From the NCBI GenBank assembly GCA_905250025.1, contig CAJNOJ010000004.1, forward strand, positions 806,001 to 870,000: 64,000 bases of DNA, in the 5' to 3' direction. Position numbers and translations under genes: made by a program. This document shows positions 34,078 through 44,505 of the stretch, piece after piece. This stretch comes from Adineta ricciae (taxonomy: Eukaryota; Rotifera; Eurotatoria; Adinetida; Adinetidae). The notes below the pieces were generated by a model, which was not told the origin of the DNA, ran no database searches, and was given only the letters and a program-made list of their open reading frames with translations. Position 1 is the stretch's first letter, and each line of letters begins with the position of its first letter.

Positions 34078-34775
34078 CACATTTCTATCGCAGATATCTT
34101 CAAAATTCCTTTTCTTTTTTGTATGTTGTTATTCATAAAAAAAAAACAGTTCAAATGTGTTGGGTTTGTAGAAAAATATATCATTAGCACTTCTCGGATA
34201 TTCACCTCTGATTTATAGAAATTGTTGAGTGATACTCTTTCATATGGTAGGACACACGGTTTGTCTACGGGTTTTCATTATTAAATTCTTATTTGTCAAT
34301 TCACCACATGCAACAGTACATGTTCGAATTCGTCAAAAAAAAGTAGATCGACAATTGCCGGAATCTATTTCCTCTTGTATTCCAATGCTCGATATCTCGC
34401 TGATTTACGACGTTTTTTTTTTAAATTTGATTAGCATCGAAAAACAAGCAGCACAATATATGTAGGATTTTTTTTTCTGGGGTACTTTTACACCTGAAGA
34501 TAACGATTCATTTGATAAAAACCAATAGCAACAACTATTGCGTAGCTTGATACATTGTGATGTTGACTTATGTCTTCTGAGATAATTTACAGTTCGACGA
34601 AAATCATACAATACTGCACAAACGCTCATTAGAATGAATCATGGTTAACTTACAACGGCAAACTGTTATCTATAAATCATCGACGATCTAATCTGTAAAC
34701 GAAATTTCAACATATTATCGTTTGTTTGATAAACTATCATAAAATCAAAGAAATTTTATTTCAACGATTTCACCA
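34078..34775. other. Intergenic, 698 bp
   Basis: Between convergent CEP131 and the TRIM-like gene. It contains several A-runs (poly-A signals) and no supported gene; the 34229-34465 frame has no domain and sits in a 3' flank. Confidence 0.45.
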
Positions 34776-35858
34776 TTACAAAGATAAAATTCTAATATAA
34801 TCATTTTGACGGTTCAAAACCAGCAAGAATCTCCATGGTAACGGTGTTTTATCCGTATTAACCGAAAGGCAATGATGTTTGTTGGTGCGTTCTTGGAACA
34901 ATTCGATTTGTTTTCGGTCACAATCCATCGTCAATTGTAGCACATCGTTCGAAAGGATTTCATCGCTTCGATATCCATGTGCTTTCGAATTATAATTAAC
35001 AGTGCCGTGTTGATAGATTTCATTACATCCGAACCAACCGACTGTAAATGGCGAATAGTAATGAATTTTCGTGTCGTTTTCAGCAATATGGGATGCAATA
35101 CAACCGAGAAAAATATTGTATGGCGTTTTTGCTTGTCCAATTCGGAAGCGAATGGTTTGTTTACCATGAAGATACATTTGTTCGCCGAGAACGAAAGCGT
35201 AATCGAGATTGGTACTTGTGCATTTGACTACAAGGTCATTATCAAGAATTTTACCAGGTCCGATGACTTTCGCGAACCGTTCTCGAGCAAATCGATTGAT
35301 TGGTGATAAATCTCGTATTAATGATAGTCTTTCATAAGGAACGATCATTTGATTTTTCAAGTCCGATCTCTGAATTTTAATTGCATGAATAGCAGATTGT
35401 TCGTTATCGATAATTTGAATTGACGATCGAGTAGTTAACTCGTGTTTGAGTCTATCTAATTGTTGTATCCAACGGGTGAGATCAGTTTCACAGAAATCAT
35501 CAGCATGACGTGAACAACGAAGATCACTAGCAATATCCGAACACGCTTTTGATAATTGTCTATTCGAATCTTCAATTAACCGTCGAAGTTCAATTCGATT
35601 GTTCTCAGCAATAATTTGAATCTTAGTCAGCGATGTCTTTTCCCATTGATTGATTTTTTCCAATAAAACTTGCTCATTTATCGTATGTTGAAGTTCCTCT
35701 AATAACAAATCATGATTTTGCATGATATCTTCCAATTGATTCGTTAGATATTGCCGATGTTCTAACACATGTTTACCGCAGAAAGCTTGTCGACACCCAT
35801 TACATGTAAGAATGCCAAAATTTTTATGGCAAGTAGTACACTGCTTCGACTCGCTCAT
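34776..35858 (-). CDS. Intronless TRIM-like protein: B-box-like zinc finger, coiled coil, SPRY-like domain
   Basis: A single exon of 360 residues. Residues 7-31 form a small zinc-binding module, CTTCHKNFGILTCNGCRQAF then CGKHVLEHR, with Cys/His spacing like a B-box. A coiled coil of about 100 residues follows (LEDIMQNHDLLLEELQHTIN onward). The C-terminal 150 residues look like a divergent SPRY/B30.2 sandwich: DYAFVLGEQMYLHGKQTIRF, YSPFTVGWFGCNEI, then DVLQLTMDCDRKQIELFQ, the usual 'DCD...L.F' strand, and PWRFLLVLN. There is no RING finger ahead, so no E3 activity is predicted from sequence. Many such RING-less TRIM-like genes are intronless and multicopy in bdelloids. Partner and role are unknown. 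Confidence 0.75.
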   Translation of the reverse strand: MSESKQCTTCHKNFGILTCNGCRQAFCGKHVLEHRQYLTNQLEDIMQNHDLLLEELQHTINEQVLLEKINQWEKTSLTKIQIIAENNRIELRRLIEDSNRQLSKACSDIASDLRCSRHADDFCETDLTRWIQQLDRLKHELTTRSSIQIIDNEQSAIHAIKIQRSDLKNQMIVPYERLSLIRDLSPINRFARERFAKVIGPGKILDNDLVVKCTSTNLDYAFVLGEQMYLHGKQTIRFRIGQAKTPYNIFLGCIASHIAENDTKIHYYSPFTVGWFGCNEIYQHGTVNYNSKAHGYRSDEILSNDVLQLTMDCDRKQIELFQERTNKHHCLSVNTDKTPLPWRFLLVLNRQNDYIRILSL

Positions 35859-36470
35859 TTCGGTAAATGATATCGCGAAAACATATGAAGCGAGAGAGAG
35901 AGAAAGAAAAGGTCGACTAATTTGTAACTCGCTTGTTGCTAGCAGACGAAAGAAACAAGCCGCGTTAGATTAGATTCTTTCTGATAGGTAATGTTTTCTT
36001 TATCATTCACCTGTATTTTCACTCGAAAATATCCATTTGCGGCCGAGTATCTATGATACTATCTAACCAAGTAAATGATTATGAATTCTGCCTTGCAAAT
36101 TAAAAAAAAAGCGTCACAATGAATACGGTTTCGATGTGTCACACTATTTCAGTGATATAAAACTTAGCGAAGAAAAACCGCTTGATATCTTCGACGACAG
36201 CAGTATCATGGAATGAAAAAATGTAATACAATTCGAACGTCCTACGAACTGATTCTTTCGTCGCGTCGTTATCCTTTCAAGAGCATAGTTGACGATGTCT
36301 GCCATCTGTCCTTTTTGTCATCATGATAGGATGAAAAAGTTTCAAAGGTGACTAAGCGTGAGTGGTTGTCACTCACTGGTAATTGACTCGTCTGAGCGAC
36401 GTGCCAATTCTCAAAGAAAGAAAAACAACGTGTTTCGTACCTCGTTTTTCTGAAAATCTAGTTGGAGAAC
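35859..36470. promoter_or_regulatory. Divergent intergenic region (TRIM-like / AP1M)
   Basis: 612 bp between two divergent starts, so both promoters must lie here. A perfect 7-bp hairpin (GTGAGTG, loop GTTGT, CACTCAC) occupies 36358-36376, about 95 bp before the AP1M ATG and possibly within its 5' UTR. GA-rich repeats at 35888-35912 are beside the TRIM-like start. No TATA box stands out. Confidence 0.35.
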
Positions 36471-38124
36471 ATGTCGGCCTCGGCGATATATTTTCTGGAT
36501 ATGAAAGGCAAAGTAAGTCGACTATTTGAACGAGTCGAATTGTTGAGCTACGTGTTAATGTACAGGTGATTATTTCTCGAAACTATCGGGGCGATATCGA
36601 GATGAATGTGATCGAGAAGTTCATACAGATATTGTTAGAAAAAGAAGACGAATCGCAGTTATCACCAATATTCCAGCATGGAGACGTGGCGTTTGTTTAT
36701 ATAAAATATAATAATCTTTATTGTAAGTTCAAGTTTCTCTTGTCACTTCAAAAACAAATAACGCGTATTGTTTTTTTTTCTTTCTCTTCTCTGCAGTGGT
36801 GTGTACGACGAAGATTAATGCGAATATAGCTATGGTTTTAGCATTTCTTTATAAATGTGTTCGAGTGTTTTGTGAATACTTTAAAGAACTTGAGGAAGAA
36901 TCGATTCGTGATAACTTTGTTATTGTCTATGAATTACTTGATGAATTGATGGATTTTGGATTTCCTCAATCGACTGATTCGAAAATTCTTCAGGAATACA
37001 TCACACAAGAAGGTCATAAGTTAGAAGAAGTTCGTCCACCACAAGCCTTGACTAATCAAGTTAGTTGGCGATCCGATGGTATCAAATATAGCAAAAACGA
37101 AGTGTTTCTCGATGTCGTCGAAGCTGTGAATCTTCTCGTAAGATGCAATTGTAGAAACTTCTTGAAATCAATCGAGCTGTTTTTAGGTTAGTTCAAATGG
37201 AAATGTTCTCCGTTCGGAAATCAATGGCGTTATTAAAATGCGCGTTTATCTAAGTGGCATGCCGGAATTGCGTCTCGGATTGAATGACAAGATTCTTTTC
37301 GAAACAACCGGACGTATGTTTGATGAAGTTCACATTCTACTATGCATATGATATTTTAGGTGCGAAGAACAAAGGTATTGAATTGGAGGATGTCAAGTTT
37401 CACCAATGTGTTCGTTTATCACGTTTTGAAAATGATCGTACAATTTCATTTGTTCCACCAGATGGTGAATTTGAATTAATGTCCTATCGACTCAATACTC
37501 AAGTACGACAAATTGTCTTCAAAAAGAAGAGATCAAGATTTGAAGTTTCTTTTTTTTTCTCCATAGATAAAACCATTGATTTGGATCGAATCCGTCATTG
37601 AAAAGCATGCTCATTCGCGCGTAGAATATATGATTAAAGCTAAATCACAATTCAAACGTCGGTCAACAGCAAATAATGTGGAAATTATCGTTTCTGTTCC
37701 AGCTGATGCACACAAAGGACAATTTAAAGCAACAGCAGGTTCGGTTAAATATGTTCCTGAGAAAACGGCCATGGTTTGGTCAATTAAATCTTTTCCAGTA
37801 AGAATTCTTCCTTCTCTCAAATTATCTATCAATATAAACTGGAAATTTAGGGTGGAAAAGAATACTTAATGCGTGCTCATTTCAAATTACCAAGTATTGT
37901 TGGCGAGGATATCGAGGCTAAACCACCGATAGAAGTGAAATTCGAAATTCCTTACTTTACTACATCAGGCATACAAGTAAGTTCTTCTCTGCAAGTCTTC
38001 ATTTGTTGAATCAATTTCAATTTAGGTTCGTTACTTGAAAATTATCGAAAAAAGTGGTTATCAAGCGTTACCGTGGGTTCGTTATATAACACAAAATGGT
38101 GATTACCAAATCCGTACACAATGA
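36471..38124 (+). CDS. AP1M1: AP-1 clathrin adaptor subunit mu
   Basis: Eight or so exons. Joined start: MSASAIYFLDMKGKVIISRN then YRGDIEMNVIEKF, the AP1M1 longin-type N-domain, continuing HGDVAFVYIKYNNLY. The linker DELMDFGFPQSTDSKILQEY and ITQEGHKLE follow. The mu homology domain begins at VSWRSDGIKYSKNEVFLDVV and contains GMPELRLGLNDKILFE, GIELEDVKFHQCVRLSRFEN, DRTISFVPPDGEFELMSYRL and MVWSIKSFPGGKEYLMRAHF, ending WVRYITQNGDYQIRTQ. All correspond to animal AP1M with the usual length of about 423. Known role: binds YxxPhi sorting signals and Arf1 on trans-Golgi and endosomal clathrin coats. The gene shows classic micro-introns (for example about 36513-36565). Confidence 0.95.
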
Positions 38125-38690
38125 CATGTGTTTCGTTTTTCTGTAAATTTACACAAGAATGATCAGTTCTTTTTTCTTCATCGATGCCGATTATTTTTAA
38201 TGTGTTTGAAATATTCAATAAAAAAATATTGACAGGAACAATAAGAAAATTCTGCTTCTGTATAGAACAAAGCTTTCTTTCGAGAGATTGTACCCATGCA
38301 TATATTGTTCGCTGCTGTTGTTGATGATGTTTTTGCGCTTATCACACGCAAAAAGGAAGGAAAATGCAAGAGAATTCTATTTCCGTCATGGTTATCATTA
38401 GTTCCCTATCATCTCGTACAGTCGATGAGTCTGAATATAGAAGAAGCAAGCGAGAGAAAGAGAGAGAAGCAGAAGAAGAAGAAAAAACAACTTCTATCTG
38501 GCAGTCGACTAAGAGATTTACTATTGACATTAGGTTTTTTCTTCTCTTTCATCACGGACGTTGTCTTCTGTGGGTGGAGAATCGTGGATATACATACATA
38601 TATAAATATACACGTATTTAATCGTGAGTAAACCAGATATAATTACATATATTTCAAATCGATTCATATTTGTTAAATTCCAAGAGATCA
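38125..38690. other. Intergenic, 566 bp
   Basis: 3' flank of AP1M and promoter of the orphan at 38691. A purine-rich AGA/GAA segment spans 38440-38490 and accounts for the low-complexity frames seen there. No gene. Confidence 0.4.
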
Positions 38691-39167
38691 ATGCCAGCTT
38701 CACGAGCTTTATGCGCTGCACCGCGTCATGTTTATGCCGGTATGGTTACGAACAAGACAAGTAAACCCGTTAAATGTACGATTCATTATGCAACTGGCGC
38801 AAACAATGCCGAAGAATCCATTTCTGTCACATTGGATGCCGGTGGTCGAGCTTGTATACCTGAACGTGATTATCAACCGTCACCTGACGCAACATTTACA
38901 TGTCGTAAAGTTGTATCTCGTATCGAAGTTCAAGATGACAATAAAACTTANGATTATCAACCGTCACCTGACGCAACATTTACATGTCGTAAAGTTGCAT
39001 CTCGTATCGAAGTTCAAGATGACAATAAAACTTATCAACTTGAACAACCATTTGATGGTGTGACATGTCCAGTCACGGAATGGAAATTCGATATAGACAA
39101 TGATCACATTCTTTCAATTAATCCAAGTGCACCAACGAAAATAGACAGTATTATTGCTGCTCATTAA
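38691..39167 (+). CDS. Orphan small beta-rich protein, coding sequence disrupted by an assembly N
   Basis: The ORF starts MPASRALCAAPRHVYAGMVT and ends KIDSIIAAH. It carries an 83-bp duplication (38868-38950 and 38952-39034) with a single N between the copies, so as printed the protein has a 28-residue repeat (DYQPSPDATFTCRKVVSRIE twice). The copies differ at one base (Val/Ala). Removing one copy and the N leaves about 130 residues with alternating hydrophobic strands (SKPVKCTIHYATG, ESISVTLDAGGRACIP, SRIEVQDDNKTY, TEWKFDIDNDHILSI), suggesting a compact beta fold. There is no signal peptide and no recognised domain. The N and repeat look like an assembly join, not biology. Function unknown; no introns. 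Confidence 0.6.
   Translation: MPASRALCAAPRHVYAGMVTNKTSKPVKCTIHYATGANNAEESISVTLDAGGRACIPERDYQPSPDATFTCRKVVSRIEVQDDNKTXDYQPSPDATFTCRKVASRIEVQDDNKTYQLEQPFDGVTCPVTEWKFDIDNDHILSINPSAPTKIDSIIAAH
38868..39034. repeat. 83-bp direct repeat flanking a single N (probable assembly artefact)
   Basis: Copy 1 at 38868-38950, N at 38951, copy 2 at 38952-39034. They are identical except T at 38914 versus C at 38998. Two contig ends from overlapping reads or alleles appear to have been joined with an N instead of merged. Confidence 0.85.
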
Positions 39168-40038
39168 CGTTTCACATAAAGGGCACACGAGAAACATTCA
39201 GTTGGTTATATTTTCTTTTTCTTCTTTTTGACTCAATAAGCTTTTCTTTGCGAAGAAATTTGAATTAAATCTAAGATACTTTCGATGATGACAAGTCTGT
39301 ATATCATATTTGATGTTTATCTTTCCGTTATCAATGGTGACAAGTCAGAGTAATTCCTAGTTTTGACATCGAACTGCCAATGATATATGTACAGAATAAC
39401 GTACTTGAATTGATAATAATAATAATAACACAAAAACAGCTTCGATAAAGCCATTTCCGTTCGAATTCGAATGAGAAAACACTCGCTATAGATAGTAATA
39501 TTAGATCAGCATCTGTTAGCAATATGTTGAATATACTTGTACGAATACGATCAAAGAAAACGTCTATAAGCTGACAATTGATCGTGGCTAGAAAACATGC
39601 GCTTGTCTAAGAATAACAAATGTAATACAAGATTAGTTTCATTGTAACTCTACTTTCAGAGGTATGTCAGAAGATACGTTGCAGACATCATTGATACTTG
39701 ATGTCTTCAAATCAAACAAACATCGAATGGCTATGACAACCTTGTTCAGAATGATCATTCATTCCTATTTTTAGTTATTATCGGAAATACCATTGATGAT
39801 ATGACATTTCCGATTACAGACATATTGACAAATCCATTATCCGATCGAGGTCAATTTACTGATCGGTTGCGTTCGAGAATAGTACCTGTTATCAACAGAA
39901 TAACCTTGCTGAATCGTATTAAATTTAACTGACATGGAAAAAGACAAGTAGTTAATTTGCAATGGAAGTTTATTTGATGAAAAAGTTGGAATAAATCTGA
40001 AGATAGAGATTCTCAATTTGTAGAAGTTATAATCTAAT
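39168..40038. other. Intergenic, 871 bp
   Basis: No gene supported. An (AAT)n microsatellite lies near 39412-39432. Convergent 3' ends of the orphan gene and paralogue A border it. Confidence 0.45.
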
Positions 40039-41992
40039 TTATGATGTTTTTTGCTTCTTTAATGGACCTAAACAGGTTAAAGTTAAAGGACGAATTAGTC
40101 ATATGAGTTGTCCTATCGAACAGATGTTACCTGTACTGACTTCATTTGATTTTTTCTGCTTTGGCGATGATTCTAAGTGGAAAAAAGATACTGATAGCGT
40201 TAAAGAAGTTTGAAAATTTTCTGCTCACGCCATTGAATAAAATTGGACAGACACATTGTGTTCCAGAGACAAATGGAACCTTGTCTTATGAAACAGAAAA
40301 GACGAGGTGCAGACGAATTATGGTTCGCGGGATGCAATTGTTTTGCCAATGGTTCATCCAATTCGTGTATTCGCCATTCTTCGGGGAGCTTATTCCAAAA
40401 AGAAACCATTCGCAACTTTAATCTACATAAAAAATATGCAAATAACGACAACAAACAAATATATTACTCGTAATTACGTAAAATCGCCCTCATTGCTTAA
40501 TGTGATTCCCTGTAATTTCAATTCAACTGGATTCATGAGCGATGATTGACGCGTGAAATCTTCGGGCAGAAAGTGCCTGTCTGTATGTTTAAACCAGATT
40601 ATTTTGCCATTCTCAAGCACTTCTCGCACAGCATAGATAACCAAGTAGGTGTCTTCAGTAGTTAGAAATTGGATAGGGATCTAATAGAAAAAAGAAATGT
40701 GAATAGATAGGATTGAAGTTCCATTATTTCTGAAGAATAAAGATTCAATACAAACGCGAATTTTTGGCCATACTGAACTTCTGGCTTCCGAATTGTTTTT
40801 CACGCCTTGCATGTAAGGAATGGAACCATTGCTTTTCGATGCATCTTTCTGATTAAATTTATCAGACAGATAAGTCTTCTTTTGTATAGGTTTAACGTCA
40901 TGTGTAAAATACAGACGATCTGACGCCATGTTTGTCCTTTCTTGTAGTTGAACCGGTTGCTGAACGGAATGCGCAAATTGTGATCGACTTTGTATGACTT
41001 CGTTAGCTATAACAAAGCGTGAGATGATTCGATTTAATACGAAATTTCACCTGTAAAAGTTACCTGGAGTTAAATAAAGCGAATTGTTGTTCACGGGTGT
41101 GTCTATTATAGATAATGAGAGATTTATTGTGCATTTAGTATACCTTACTTGAGTTTAACGTTGAATTTGAAGATGGTAACTTCGGTGCATGAATCATCTG
41201 TGAGTTCGTTGTGGGAGAAAAGTTTTTATCTATTAATATAGGTAGAAATACTTTTCGTAGAGCAAACACAGATGAAATATTACCTCTAAATGAACTCAAT
41301 GATCTTCTAGCGTTCAGATTGTCTTTTACACATGCACGACAAATGCTTGTCATCTCTGTAAGAAATAGTACCATCAAACGTCTCGGTTTGTTCTGAAACT
41401 AGAGTACCTGCACCACTTGCTCTGCTAACAAGTGCCGGAGATAAGTCTTTGCTATGATTGGCATTGTCTTTCGTTGTATGGCTGTCCACAGGTGAATCTA
41501 TAAGATAAAAATGTCTTCGAGCATAGTTTATCAAAACAGCAAATGCTACCTATCTGACAATCGCTTTCTTTGGCTATTGCATTTATTTGACTGGATGATG
41601 TTTCTATAGAGTAGAACGATTTAGTAAACAATTTTACTAGTATTTTTCCTAAACTTATACTTACCAAGACATTCATATTGTGTAGTGGACATATCAACAA
41701 CATATAACTTCACTGAGCTGACAATGTCGTTGGAACAATCAGTTTTGATTCGAAATGGATTGTCATTACTATGCATAATATTGTCATTCAGTGTGATAAA
41801 TTTTCGCTGTTGACCACTGTAGAAATTTAAGTGATAATAATCTGGCAAGGAAGAACCAAAGAGACTTCGTACTGTCTCGTGAATTTGTTCAATGCTCGAT
41901 CGAGCAGTGAGTTGAGTCGCTTGCAACTTTTGATTGCCACAAATAATAAATACATTCGGTAACGAACTATGATCAAACTCCATGTCAGACAT
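40039..41992 (-). CDS. Unknown nuclear-type protein, tandem paralogue A (PB1-like N-domain, unknown core, basic tail)
   Basis: About nine exons. The N-terminal ~110 residues read as a beta-grasp/PB1-like module: SIEQIHETVRSLFGSSLPDY, YHLNFYSGQQRKFITLND, VKLYVVD. A Ser/Thr-rich linker follows (SPALVSRASGAGTLVSEQTE). The core begins ASDRLYFTHDVKPIQKKTYL and continues PKIRV, then IPIQFLTTEDTYLVIYAVRE, NGKIIWFKHTDRHFLPEDFT, NPVELKLQGITLSNEGDFTL and RLFCFIRQGSICLWNTMCLS. My model adds two tiny last exons (QSSPKQKKSNEVST and GPLKKQKTS) reached through a donor within CAATGGC/GTGAG, giving a basic tail that resembles a nuclear localisation signal. It matches paralogue B throughout. I do not recognise the core fold. 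No exon shows a frameshift. Function unknown; a nuclear or DNA/protein-binding role is only inferred from the tail. Confidence 0.65.
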
Positions 41993-42384
41993 GATTGTTT
42001 TCGTGTCGAAGTCGAATCGAAGAATAAAAGATTACACAGAAACTATATTCGCTCTGTGGATATTTATATGAGGACGTAGAGATTTTCCGAGGATAGGCAA
42101 AGATGAATGATGTCTATTGGATGTGACTAAAGACCAATAGAATGTAAAAGATGCGATGTGCTGAGAAACGTGCATGACTCATTTAGTTTTGTGTTTATTT
42201 AACAAATAAATAGAAAACATTTCAATTCAGACAATATCTTTATTTTATTGTTGCCGTTGAAAGTTTTGTTCGAAAATAATAAAATGTATACTAAAAGTCT
42301 TCTGAAGTACTTTCAAACGACATTCGTAATACAGATATTCTTATCTGACTTATACGAAAAGGTATAAATCTATCGTTGAAAATC
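41993..42384. other. Intergenic between the tandem paralogues, 392 bp
   Basis: Promoter of paralogue A and 3' flank of paralogue B. No ORF, no direct repeat obvious at the duplication border. Confidence 0.4.
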
Positions 42385-43903
42385 TTAATCATTAGTTTTT
42401 GGACGTTTTGTTGAGGGTGATTTCAATTGATCTAAAGAAAGAATCAATTATTATTCATGAGAATTGACATTTGCTAATGACGAACCTGCAGCAAGTTTTG
42501 AGTAGGCTCGTTTTGCCGGCTTTCCTAATTGGAGATTAGAAGAAATGTTACAGAACACTGAAAACAGTTTCTAGATCATTCTTACGACATCTGATAAAAT
42601 CGGATAGACAAAATGTGTTCCAAAGAGTTTTGTCATCCTGTCGCAGCACGCATAACAATCGCGGTGAATATGGATCGTTTGTAGCTGAATGCAAACGACT
42701 AGCTTCTTTGTTACTGAGTTCATGAACTTTTAAGAGCCCTTTTGAAACTTTATCCCACTTAGTGATCATCGGTAGATTTAATCTAAACAGTAAACAATAC
42801 AACGAACATGTCGATTGCATTCAAAGTGAACTTACTCGAAATCTCCATCTGGTGAGAAATGACAATCATTCAAACTAAACTCAATCGGATTCACTCTTTC
42901 GGAATCTTCCGTATAATTTACCGGCAGAAAACCTTTATGAGCATGTTTATACCATACACAAACGTTATTTTCGAGTATTTCAGATACAACATAGACACTA
43001 AGTGTGACATCGGCATTTTGATATTTTAACGGAATCTAATAGATAAAAGATTTGCTTTATTCAAGTAGAAGTTAGAAAATATACTCACTCGAACTCGTGG
43101 TAACACTCGGAGCATTTTCTGATTTTCTTCCTTGATGCCTTGCACACGAGAAATTTGTCCGTGCGATCGATTTGGATCAACACGAAATTGATCAGTACGG
43201 TAGATGTTCTTTTGTATTGGCTTGACATCTAACGAAAAGAATAGTCTATCTGATGGACTACTTTCGACAGTTGATATGGACTCTATCATGAAACAGAAAG
43301 ATAAATATTCTTATCTTAGTCAAAAAGGTGAATTACTCAGATTTGGTTTAGATGTACGTTTTCTAAGATTCAGTGCACCGCTGTCTTGGGTGACATGTTT
43401 AGTTTCAGACAGATCTGTATGAACATATGGTACCAATTTGTTCGAAAAGTTCATTCCACGATTTTTGTGTGATTCGATATAAATTTCACTATTTAGAGAA
43501 TTGTCATCAATACCAAGTTCTAAAATAAAATCTAAGATTTCGATTTACAACCAAGCAAAATACTCATACTAAGTTGGCAAAGAATATCTGGATTGGTTAT
43601 CGAATCTCTCGTGATGTACAGATGAATATTATGCAATACATTTGTTCTATCTTCGATATTCGCTGATGAGATGACTGGAAATGGACTCAATCCCTGTTGT
43701 AATTGATCCTCAAGATCCGCAAACATGGAAGTGTTTTGATCATAGTATACAATCCGGTAAGAATCAGGTAAGCTGGTAGAAAATAAACGATGCAAACATT
43801 CACGGATTTGTTTTATGTCCGTCAGACTGTTCAGCTCTCGTGTAAATATGGTAGTGCATCCATTGGTGATCAATGTTTCCGATGAGTTCTTGACTGTAGT
43901 CAT
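42385..43903 (-). CDS. Unknown nuclear-type protein, tandem paralogue B
   Basis: Paralogue of A with the same order: PB1-like start (DIKQIRECLHRLFSTSLPDS then YRIVYYD, NIHLYITRD), a variable linker (LGIDDNSLNSEIYIESHKNR), and a core with DRLFFSLDVKPIQKNIYRTD, LPRVRV, then IPLKYQNADVTLSVYVVSEI, VCVWYKHAHKGFLPVNYTED, NPIEFSLNDCHFSPDGDFRL and PRLLCVLRQDDKTLWNTFCL. The open frame past IRC stops quickly, but a donor C/GTAAGA there joins two small exons giving RKPAKRAYSKLAA and DQLKSPSTKRPKTND, a basic NLS-like end as in A. Conservation of both reading frame and splice positions between copies supports two functional genes. Divergence is high, so the duplication is not recent. B is shorter than A by virtue of a smaller linker. 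Confidence 0.65.
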
Positions 43904-43905
43904 TT

Positions 43906-44081
43906 CCTAACTGGATTTTTATAGTGCATAGTGATGTAGCAATTAGAAAATTCTTTATATAACACCGCATGATAATGAGCAATATGAAAAATCCAACCGC
44001 TGCGAAATTTCCAAGTATAAGTAAGGCGAAAACGTACACGTGTTTCTTTTTGTGTTCTGCTCTTCCTAAAATGATTTTTGA
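43906..44081 (-). pseudogene. Possible NTF2-like (CaMKII-association/SgcJ type) exon, gene incomplete
   Basis: After a good acceptor (CATTTTAG) one frame reads KETRVRFRLTYTWKFRSGWI then FHIAHYHAVLYKE. This resembles the last two strands of SgcJ/CaMKII-association-type NTF2-like domains, where R-V-R-F-x-x-T-Y-x-W is followed by H-x-x-H-H. It stops at 43900, three bases 3' of the paralogue B start codon. I could not build the preceding strands: the upstream sequence to 44348 gives only short hydrophobic frames, and the other frame through this exon is also open. It may be the 3' remnant of a broken gene or a chance reading. Confidence 0.3.
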
Positions 44082-44505
44082 ATAAATAAAAGGTAGGTGC
44101 GTAGGATGAGACCAAATGGTAGTTTGACCTTTTGCAAGCAAAAATTTTATCTCAATGAATGAACGATTCGTCGAACTCTCGTATAAATATGCATTACATT
44201 GAAGATCGATGAGAAATCCTAGAAAGAAGACGCCTATCTTCGAAATCAAATGATAATAATGGGCGTGAAAAAGTGGACGCATTTGCGATTGAATACGATG
44301 AAGGCTGAAATATATGTGGAAAAGGAACATATTGTTTTTGAATATCACTCATATATATATATGCATACTGTCAAATAGTCAAAAGATGGAACGATAATGA
44401 AAAAAATTGTCAAACGTTCAAACACAGACGAGATGATTTATTGAGAACTAATAAAAAAAAGAGCAGAAGAGAAAAATGGCATGAATGAGATTATGTGAAA
44501 AAAAA

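Noticed and set aside
34229-34465. 78-residue plus-strand frame
   Set aside because: Lies in the convergent 3' flank of CEP131, starts after the CEP131 stop and shows no motif.
40146-40549. Three overlapping plus-strand frames
   Set aside because: Antisense to the last large exons of paralogue A, which have conserved counterparts in paralogue B.
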